From NCBI GenBank assembly GCA_951213105.1, contig OX578152.1, forward strand, positions 97,462,568 to 97,526,567: a stretch of DNA of 64,000 bases, read 5' to 3'. The DNA comes from Amaurobius ferox (taxonomy: Eukaryota; Arthropoda; Arachnida; Araneae; Amaurobiidae). Below are positions 46,901 through 57,800 of this stretch, piece by piece. The notes under the pieces are model-generated. The model worked only from the letters and a program-made list of their open reading frames with translations. It was not told where the DNA came from and did not search any database. A program made the position numbers and the translations under genes. Within the stretch, counting starts at the first letter, position 1. The number at the start of each line of letters is the position of its first letter.

Positions 46901-49900
46901 TTAAGCAGTGGTGTAGTCGTAAAAAAAAGGTGGGGGGATGCTCTTTTTTTGAAGAATTTTAGCCAATACTGTATAATTTCTGTGACTGACATAGGGCTGG
47001 GAAGTATTGCGATACAAGTATCACCCACATAAAATGTCTTGAGTAACGACCCTAGTCTCTAAATGTATCGTGGATATTTTATTGAGATACTTTTTCAATT
47101 GTATCCAGTTTTTTTTTTGTTTTTTTCTTCTTTTATTACTTTCAAACTCGAACTCTTAACTTGTTGATAAAATCAAAAGAATAATAATTATTTTAATTTT
47201 ATTTAGTTATTTATTAAAAACCAAAAATTGTGCTCCAAAGCATATGATTCTCAGCTCAAGAAAGAAAAATCAATTAAGATTCTTGCATTTTGAAATGAAA
47301 CTATCTTCTTCATTTCAAAATGCAAGAATCTAATGAAAGAACTTTCCGTAGAGATACTTTTTCATTGATTCATTGATTACATTGATACTTGTCATTGATT
47401 TCTTTAATGATTTTTTTAAAACTTTTTAGCTTTGAAAAATTTCTAAAATCCGAATGTAAATAAAATGTAAATAACATTTTTTTGTCTACAAACGTTTTTT
47501 TTTTTTTCTAAAAAAAAAACCCGAAAACCGGTTATTTTTGTGATAACCGCCATCCCTATCCATATATCTTTTCAGACGAAGAGTGACCAAAGAATAATAA
47601 TCTGAGGCCATCGGTCAAGCATTCCATCTATGCCAAGCTGCAGAGGGGTTATATATGTATATATAAATTTTAAAAAAAAGAGCATCCCCTTACAAAATAA
47701 AAAGTGGGGGTACGCTTGAGATCAGGAGAAAAGGTGGGGGTCTGCGTCCCCCCTCGACTACACCCCTGCTTTTAAGCAATGACGTTAATGGTTTGACTTT
47801 GGTCGGTATTCAGAATTTCCTCAAACTTTCGAATGTTGCCCTCCGTAATTGGTATTGACTGCCGCCCAGTCTACAGATTGTCTTCTACAGATTCACTACA
47901 GATGAATCAGGAGTGCCATGAAAACACTTTCGCACGACACATTGCTCTCTCACCGTACACCTGCTGTAACATGTGCAATGTTTCTGTCGGCGATTTTCCC
48001 AAATGCTGGCAGAATTTGATATTCGCACGTTGGTCTTCAAACGCCATTTCCTTTTTTGACAAACGCCAACGATTACAGTTCACTGACACACATTGTCTGG
48101 AAAAACCATGCACTGTGGACCTTCTTCCTTTTCACATCTCGTGTCACATGTGTCTTTATGTCACGGTAAAATAGTTCCCCTCTCCTCCAATCAGGATTGG
48201 AGATATCAGCATAGTCTCCAAACTTTTTGATCCTACCTTGTATAACTATGTGGCTGAAGTTTCTTGCTTAGTATAACATCTATTTCAAGGTAGAATGAAT
48301 GTTTCTCATCTTGAATATGAGGAGCGTGTTAACATATCGAAAGACGTACATCAGCAAATGACTTATCAAAGCATGAAAATCTTGAGTTACATTTTCACCC
48401 AAGAATCAAAATGGTAAATGTCTGGACAAGCGGTTGTAACATTTACACCGCAACTGATACACTGATAAGAAATCTAGACCCAGATCAGGAATTAGTTCAT
48501 CTTCTCAGATCCTTTCACAAGTTTCAAGTGTGAAGTTTTTATTATTTTTCTATACAGTGATTTAAGTATTACACAATTTTCCTTAGAAATGTCTCTATGA
48601 GAAACACCCTTCTGTATAGAAACAGCTTTATATACTTTACTAAACTTATTGCATTACAAACAGTAGTGGTTATTAAATTTTGGGAATTCCAATTTTTGCA
48701 TTTTGCAAATTCTATGTCGAAAATCCCATTTCATGGATTTTCCATAATTCATATATGAAACCACTTTTAGAAATAAAAATATTTTTGTAAAATGTAAAAT
48801 ATATTAATGATATAGAAAAAATTAGAGAAAAAAAGAGAAAACATCTTTTTAAAAGTTTATTGGTGAGCCACACAAAATCAGATAGCAGCCCACATGTAGC
48901 AGGTTGAACACCACTGTTCTGTAACAGTGCACAGAATAAAAACCACCTTGTCCTCTACACATCACTCTAATCATATTCACTCAGCCTTCTTACAGGCAAA
49001 AAAGTGCAAGTTTTTCAGCCGAATTGGTGTGGACAGTTATTTATTCAAGAATTTATTTACAAACATACCAATATTCAATGTAGAAAAGTTGTACAGGATG
49101 TTTCTAAAGTCGCACAACCCACATTTCGGTTGATATCTCTCATAAATATAAAGACAGATGTTTAAATTTTGCGCTATTTATACATCATATAATGCACAAT
49201 AGATGGCTAGTCAGAACACTCGTCATTGGTGTGTAGAAAATCCACATTTACTGTACGAAGAGTCATTGCATTCCGCAAAGGTCGGTGTTTGGTGTGCGAT
49301 TTCACGGAGCAGAATAATCGGTCCCATTTTCTTTGAGAACACTGTGAACTCTGATGTTTACATTACCATTTTTGAGGAATTTTTTGAGCAGTTAACGGAC
49401 GAAGAACGACAGTTGGATATTTTCAACAAGACGGTGCCACCGTACACACCTCAAGAAAATCCCTTGCAGTCGTTGAATCAGTGTTTGGTGATAGGGTCAT
49501 TTCATGTGGACTATGGCCACCTAGATCCCCTGATTTCTTTCTATGGCCTTATCTCAAAGAACGTGTATACGCAAACAATCCAAAGACAATCGAAGCCTTA
49601 AAAGACAACATCACTGCATCCATTCCCACCGATATGCTGCATCGTGTGGCTACAAATACCTGTCGTCTAGTAGAGCTGTGCTTGGCAGCAAATGGTTGTC
49701 ATTTTCAGAATTTGTTGTAACGCACGATGTTATGCAGACATTAAACTATTTACTGTAAATATTTCATATTTTTGTCTTTTTTGTATTGGGAAATATCAAA
49801 CGAAATATGGGTTGTGCGACTTTAGAAACACCCTGTACAAATGTAATAAATAAATGATTTTTAAAAAAAATAAATTAGGGAGGGTGATTTTTCAGCTGTA

Positions 49901-52568
49901 CAGTGTTTATTTACAAGCTGCAATGGAAAATGAATATTAAAAGGTTTTAGCACCTCCAAACTAATAATTCTAGCTATTTGGAATGCACCCCCACCCCCCC
50001 ACCCATTGCAGTTATAACAGCAGGTTTTGTGATTATGAATCCTAGCTATCCTTGGATTTACTTTTATTTTTTGTATATCACGACTGCTATGCAAAAATGA
50101 TTTTGTTTATTGTCATGCGTATAAAATATATCATATGCTTTTAAAATGTTATATTATTATTAAAATGACTATATATTTTTTATTAGAATGCTTTCTTTAG
50201 TGCCTTGGCCCAGAAAAAATTGCATAATTATATAGAATAGTGCACATGCAAACCTTTGATGTGCAGAGTTTTAGAGTGAAAACATTGGCAGAGGGATAGA
50301 ATATTTCAAATGAAGTTTTACTGAAATCTGATTATTGATATTTCGCCTATAATGACAACACAAAATTGAATGTGTATGGCATTCATGTATCATTAGCATC
50401 TCAATTTATGATGCATGCTTAAGTCCAGCACTGATCCTTGTTTTGCTTATGATGAAACAAATTCTATTACAGCGACTTTTTTAAGTAGCAGACATTTTAA
50501 GTAATACATCCTTGCAACAGCATTGTCAGAAAATATTTGGTGGTGGGGTGGGAGGATATAATATTTTGTTTTCTATTTTTACGAGCTTCAATGGGCTCTG
50601 ATGGGTTTCTAAGTGAAGTTATGACCTCCAGCCTCCTCTCCCTCCCAGCAATTCTACTCCACCCTTGTGAGTAGTAGATAAAGTTCATGGGGTCTCTTGT
50701 ATATTTCTATTAAGTTTCAGTGTAATTTTTTTTTCAAAATAGATAAAATTCATGGTCCTATTATCTGTTGAGAACATTTCACTAAAATTGGCAAATTTCC
50801 TCCCCCTAAAAAAATGAATATTGGCCTATACAGTTTCTAACAAACCATGTTTCTTTTCAACTATGTTGTTATTTCAGTTTTTGTATTTTAGCACCTCGGG
50901 AAAAAATTTTGTATATTCCTGTTATTGTGAAATTTTCTATTGCAAAATAATTTTCTGAACCATCTGTACCTTAAATAATCATCTGTACCTTTAAATTTAA
51001 AGTCTTCAAACTGTTTTTCGTATTTCAGGTTGTGCTTTTTTAACTTATTGTGCAAGAGAAAGTGCTATCAAAGCACAGAATGCTCTTCATGAGCAAAAAA
51101 CTCTTCCAGGGGTAAGTTTCTTCTAAATCTTCTAATGATAATGCATGTGAAAAAATATGTTCTGTACTTGAAATTGAGTTAAAAAAATTGTAATTTTTTC
51201 GGGGAATTGTTTTAATGATAGGTACAGTTAGATTGATAAAGTTTGATATATTTTCTAGTGTTATGTAATAGTAAGCTTGAATACAACATTAAATTTCATG
51301 TGTAGATCCTCAAAATTATATAGATTTGGATGAACATTTTTTGTCAGGTTATTATCAAATTCAAATACTTATCACTTTTAAAATGCAAAGTTTGAATTCA
51401 ATATTTAAAGTGTTAAAACACAAAACAAAGCTTTGTAAAATTGTGAGTCAGATTAGCTCTTATAAGTCAAAAGTGTAAGTTATACTTTCAAATGTATGAG
51501 CCACTTTTTGCTACTTTTTAACATTTGTAATTTTATTAAAAAATGGTGAAAAAAATAGCCGATGTCTCATTCAAATATACCACATACATTTAATCTGAAA
51601 GAAAACCAATACAGTAAATTTTAAGTTGTTGAAATACTGAACAATTATAATTTCTGTTAAAGTAATTGTACTATAATTATTTCATTTTTTAAACATCGTA
51701 GGTATAAAATTGCCCGACATTGCTTACTTCTGAGAAAGAAAAAGAAACAATGGTGGTGAATTTTGCGAGGATATGATTTGCAGTTTCTAAATATCATGTC
51801 ATTTTAGTTAAATAAGTGCTGATTATCAATCAGCACTTATTTAACAATTTTGCCATATCATGGCAGAATTATCATTTTGCAAGTAAATACGAGCTTTGAC
51901 AATGACGAAATAGTTATGCATATACAATATAAAAATGGATACACAATTTAAAAAAGCAGAATTTGCAAATGTCAAAATGCAAGAAAGGTAATATTATTAG
52001 AATTTATAAATTCTTTTTACTGTATTATTTTGTTTATTTTTGCCTTTCTAGTGCTTTGTCACAAAGCTGTTCATACTTTCAATAGTTATAAATGTGTCTC
52101 ACTTCTAGATGACACGGCCAATTCAAGTAAAGCCAGCTGACAGCGAAAATAAAGGAGGTAAATTAGAATTTATTTTTCAATTTTTATCAATATTGCATGA
52201 TAATTATGCACTATCAAGTATTTTGTTTTAGCATTATTTAAGGTTAAATATTCATTTATGTATTTTGATAAAAAATTGATAATTTTGCTTTTGAATTAAC
52301 ATATTGAGCACTATATGGCCACTACTGGGGACTTGTTTTTATTCATTTAGACTAGGGGTGCTCAACCTTTCTATGCTTGAGATCACCTTAATACAACATA
52401 ACCAGCCTGAAGATAGACAGCTTAAGTACTGCTTAAACATCCCCTAATCTTAAATAAGAATATCTTTATTAGTTAAAAATCTAATCTTTTAATATAAATT
52501 GTTTAAACTTTGTAAGACTATGAATTTATTAACATTTAACTTACTTTCATAACATTCACTCCAAATAA

Positions 52569-52610
<42 letters not shown>

Positions 52611-54775
52611 CAATGCACAATTCCTATTTATTGCAAAATATATTACACACTCGATGTAAACACTTATATATTTTTTAAGAATCATACATATTTCATGAGA
52701 TAGTTAAGTTAGCTTTGCATCTCTGCAGCAAGTTTTTTACAATCTGATGAATAGTTTGTCAGGTTCAATTTTACACAGTCAGAAAGGTAGGGCGCGGTAG
52801 CCCAGTGGTTAGCGTGCGGGAATTGCACTCTGTAGACCCGGGTTTGATTCCTTCCACTGCCAAAATTGCCGCCGTGTTCACACGGAGTATGATCACGTTA
52901 AACATGTGGGTCCGTAAGTCTTTCCGAGAGGTTAGTGGTAGGGGAAGGAAGGTACGGTCCCTGTGGATGTCTCCCCCACTGGGTTCCAGTCTAAATTGAG
53001 TTGCTCTTCCCGGCCGTCCAAACAGTTATCTTACACCTTTCTGGTAGGTCAGACGGTCTGGGTCTCAACAACAACAACAACAGTTAGAAAGGTGAGCATC
53101 AGAGAGTCTGTTTCTATATTTCTATTTTACAGTGTTCGTAGTGAAAAATGTTAATTAACATAGGTAAGCACATCCAAAAAATGAAACACAAGGTGCTACT
53201 TGAAAAAAGTTCAGATAATTTTGAACACTGACTGAACTGCAAAAATTCTCTTCTTTAAATCCTGTTTCTAATGCTAAATCATTTTGAAGTCTGATTATTT
53301 CTGTTTCAAGTTAAATTTTACTGCAAAAATGTTGAGAACTTATTTTATTTGAAACCTCTCCAGATTTTTGGTGTTGAAAGAAAACTTTTGAATCAGGGTT
53401 GTCAGATTTTTGCCTCAACAGGAAACCACTTTGCAAAATGTATACTGCCTTAGTATTGAATACTGGATTTAAAAATAAAATTCTGTTTAAAAAGCAAATA
53501 TCAACTTAAAATGTTACAGTAATCGGCCGGTTGATCGCAATTGCCAATTTGAGCACCGCTGATTTATACAATATGTCTACCTCTGGCCATTTTATGTTCT
53601 ATATTGTGCTATGCACCCAACAAAGAATATTTTATATAGAATATATATGTTTTATCTTCATTTGATTGATTTTGACTGAGCAGTTTTAATGTGCTGTATA
53701 TTCTTATACAGGAATTCTTTATAGACAAAATTAAAATATTATTTGAATAGAAACTGAATGTATTTGAGTGAACATATAAATAGTCCCATTAAAATTATTT
53801 AGTGAGACTCAGAGTTTAGTGAAACCCATCCCAGACATTGAGATCCTGTGAGAAATTTAAAACTGAAATATATAAACTTAGTTGTTTATTTATAGTTTGT
53901 TGTTTTTTCCTCAAAATATGTATTGAATAACTGAAGTATCTAGTGAATTTAATTCATTTGCCCATGCCTCTTTGTTTAAAAGTTTTTAATTTATGGAACA
54001 ATCATGAAAATAAGAAAGTCTATATTTTACTGTATTTTTAACGAATATATGACCAATATGTGAATATCAGTTTAGTGATTTCATCTAATTTATAATTCTT
54101 TAGAATCTTTATTATTTAGCAAATTATTGTCTTCATTTACTTGAATTAATATTTAGTTCTTCAATGTTATTTCATTTAGTAATTTTTATTATTTAAAAAA
54201 AAACCCTAGTGTTTTTAAATATTTTTGCTTTCCTATCGTATCGTATTATAATACATTATTAAGAAATTAAGAGTTTTAATTTGTTTTTTAATTTATAACA
54301 GGTATTCTATGTTAATTTTTTTTTTATTTTAATTGTTGAATTATTTATACCACAATCAATGGAAAGGGAGGCTGTCAAAATTATTAATCCATCACTGGTG
54401 AACTATGCAGCCAACAGTAGTTCACAGATGAATGAAAATAAAAATATGATTGCATAAAGTCTATATAGAGAGAAAAATATACTGCTATGGTCAAAATAAC
54501 AGATTAATGTATTACGGACATAATTAATGTTTGATAAATAGGCTCATTGTCGTGTATTTTCTTTTTTTTTAAATATGTACCTACCAATTTAATTTTATCA
54601 CAGGGTTATAATTACAGAATACTGTATTGCAGTGTTTTTCAAACTTTTTTGTTCACAGAACCCTTTTGAAATTTAAATGAATGATTTGAAATTATCATAT
54701 TGTATAACCCCTTCAATAATGGAACACATTTTAAAAAATGATGTTGTATTGTATGGTCAAAATATGACTATTAGC

Positions 54776-54816
<41 letters not shown>

Positions 54817-57800
54817 AAAAAAAAAAACAGCAATTGCTGTTTGTTCTTTTTTTTTTTATGTGTGTATGTATGTATAGAAAAAAATTGTTGTGTTTATTTC
54901 TATGGAAACTAGGATTATAACTTTGATCAATCTGGGATCGTCTATTTGTGAGTTTGTATTTTTCAGAAGACAGGAAATTGTTTGTTGGTATGCTGAGCAA
55001 GCAGCAAACAGATGAAGATGTTTTGAAGCTTTTCCAGGCATTTGGACCCATAGAAGAATGTACCATTCTGAGGGGACCTGATGGTCAAAGCAAAGGTTTT
55101 AATCTCTTTTCTTTCTCTTCTAAGCTTGAACTATATTTGTTTAAAAGAGCACAAGTTTGGTTGTTAAGAATGTTCTATTTAAAATATCCAGTAGAAAACA
55201 TTTTTAATGGGTAATTCATCCAAAGAAATTTTTGTCCAACCTGGATGTTTATTACATTTTTTCAGAAGTAAAAATTGTGAAACATTTATTTGCCAAAGCA
55301 TTAAAGATATCCATATGTATATCTTATAGTTGTGTACTTTTTGATGTTTTGATAAAACATTGTAATGTCATTTGACACTAGAATGACGGAAGCGTTCATT
55401 TTGATCACACAACTACTTTGAGAAACGATTCCTCTGAAACGGCTAATCCCAGCCCATTGAAATTTTATGACTTTTCTTATTTTCTTCTGTATTTTCAATA
55501 ACTTTAAGAAAATAAGAAAAGTCAAAACATTTTAGAGAGCTGGGATTACCCGTTTTTGAGGAATCATTTCTCAAAATAGTTATGCGGTCAAAATGACCGC
55601 TTCCATCGTTCTAGTGTTAACAAAGTATAGTGTTATTAATTCATTATTATACAAAGCTGTTATATAATTAAGCAAGAAATATGCTGACAAACATGTAAAA
55701 ATAAAACATTAATTACTTATTTGATATAAAAGAAATGTGCTTTAAAATATTCCTAAGGCTATTTATGCTGATTTTCTTTGAGTACTTGAAAACTTATGAA
55801 GATTATATATATTTTTAAATATATTATTTCTAAGAGTTGAATTTTTATTGGGAAAAAACTTTTATTATTCTATTTTTCCACATTTGTTAAAAGAAGAAAT
55901 ATTTTTTCTTTTGTTATTGAAATTAAAATAAGCACTTGAGGTACAAAATATTTTCTCAAGCTTCAGCAAATATGTATCTGGAATAAAAATCTTTGCTGTT
56001 TAATAAAAATTAGCTTTCAACTTATTTTTTTCTTTAAACCTTTCTTTTAATTTGCTATCTTGCGTGTTTGGAAGAATAAATTCGCTAAGGTAGAAAGAAT
56101 CAATTAGTTCAATTAATGAATTTTAATGTGTTTAGTTTTTATTTGATCCAATTTTTGTATTATTTAGACTTTATCCTGGTTTTGTTTATTGCTCTTCTAA
56201 ATATGACAAATGCTATGATGCTAATATATTATATCATTGTTTATATAGTGATTGCTGAAATAACAATTTCTTTAAATGTATAACATTTTACTAATAACTT
56301 TTGTTTGGCATGTTTTTCTATCAGATCATTTCTGGTATGAGTTTTTATAAAAAAAGTGAGAGATCTGGGTTAGTATGATGGTAACTTAATAATATTAGAA
56401 TGGTAAAAATATTGTAAATAAAAACTAAGTAATGATCAAAGATAATAAAGAATAATATTAGCAATTTAAAATAGTATCACAGAGTCTTGATTAATTTTAG
56501 CTGTTTTTGCCTAAATTTCACTTATAAAATTTGATCTAAATTAATTCAAAATAAAACTTATTGGAGTTTAAGATTTTTGATGAGTTTCTTATTTCCACAA
56601 TTCCTAATCTGATATTGATTACTGATTATCCATAGATCCCTTAGAAACTATGTAGTTATTAATTTTATAATAATCAATTGATAACAAACTAGCTCTATAT
56701 AAATTTTCCATAATGAATGAGTCTGATTTGTAATCATATTGGCAAAAATGCATCAAGTGCAATTCTGACTTCATTTTTTAGTTGTTGAGACCCAGACTGT
56801 CTGACCTACCAGAAAGGTGTAAGGTAACTGTTTGGACAATCAGAACTTCACTTTTTAGTGTCTATACTAAATGTTAAGTCCATTTGATTTGGTTAAATTG
56901 AAAAATCATTTCAGAAGGTCATAAATAGTTTATTGCCTATTTCATATATAAATAATTTTCTATTTTATATAAAGTATGTTCTTTTTTTAAGGTTGTGCAT
57001 TTGTGAAATTTGAAAATCCATCTGATGCACATTCTGCCATCAGTGCTCTACATGGGAGTCAGACTATGCCTGTATGTATTGTTTTTGAAAAGTATTGAAA
57101 ACACATATTGTTAATCATATTTTATATCTTGTGTAGATATATCAAAGATATATCAAATCCCACACATTTAGAATACAGCTTGAGTAAAATTTTCATTAGA
57201 AGCACAGCATAAATCAAAATAGTTACAGTATCAACCAGTTTCGGTGGCTGAAAACAGCTTTCTTTGTCAGGATTAATTTTAGTCAAATATTGACAGATAG
57301 AAATAAATCTGAAATTATTTTATTTATTGATTATTTTTGCCAATGAAATTCTGCTCTTAGTTTATGTAGCTTGTGGACCAAATTTGACTCATGGGCTACC
57401 AGTTGTTAATCACTGGCATATGCTTTGACCACATAAAATATTAATACTTTTTTAACTGCATGGAAAATGTCTTTTTCCTCTGTTTTTGGTATATGTTAGA
57501 CTTTGGTGTGGAAAACAGCAAAATAGCTTGGTAGATCTATATTTACACTGTAATTGCTCTCTGGGTGTATTTGCTCTACAATGCATATCTCCTCACTTAA
57601 CAAATTGTTACACGAGTTTAAAAGTGAGCATTTTGTTTGTTTAACCTTGATATCTTATAACTTTTTTAATTACTTTGCATTTTCTTTCTTTTAAACTGGC
57701 TTGCAGACAGTGATGGTTTTCTCAGAAAAGAAAAAGGTTCTAAAAGAAACAGGAAATTTCTGGTCTTTTCAAAATTGTAAATCGCAATAACACCAGGATC

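Noticed and set aside
52789..52860. A functional tRNA gene
   Set aside because: A and B boxes are present, but the sequence does not close an acceptor stem and it continues into a SINE body.
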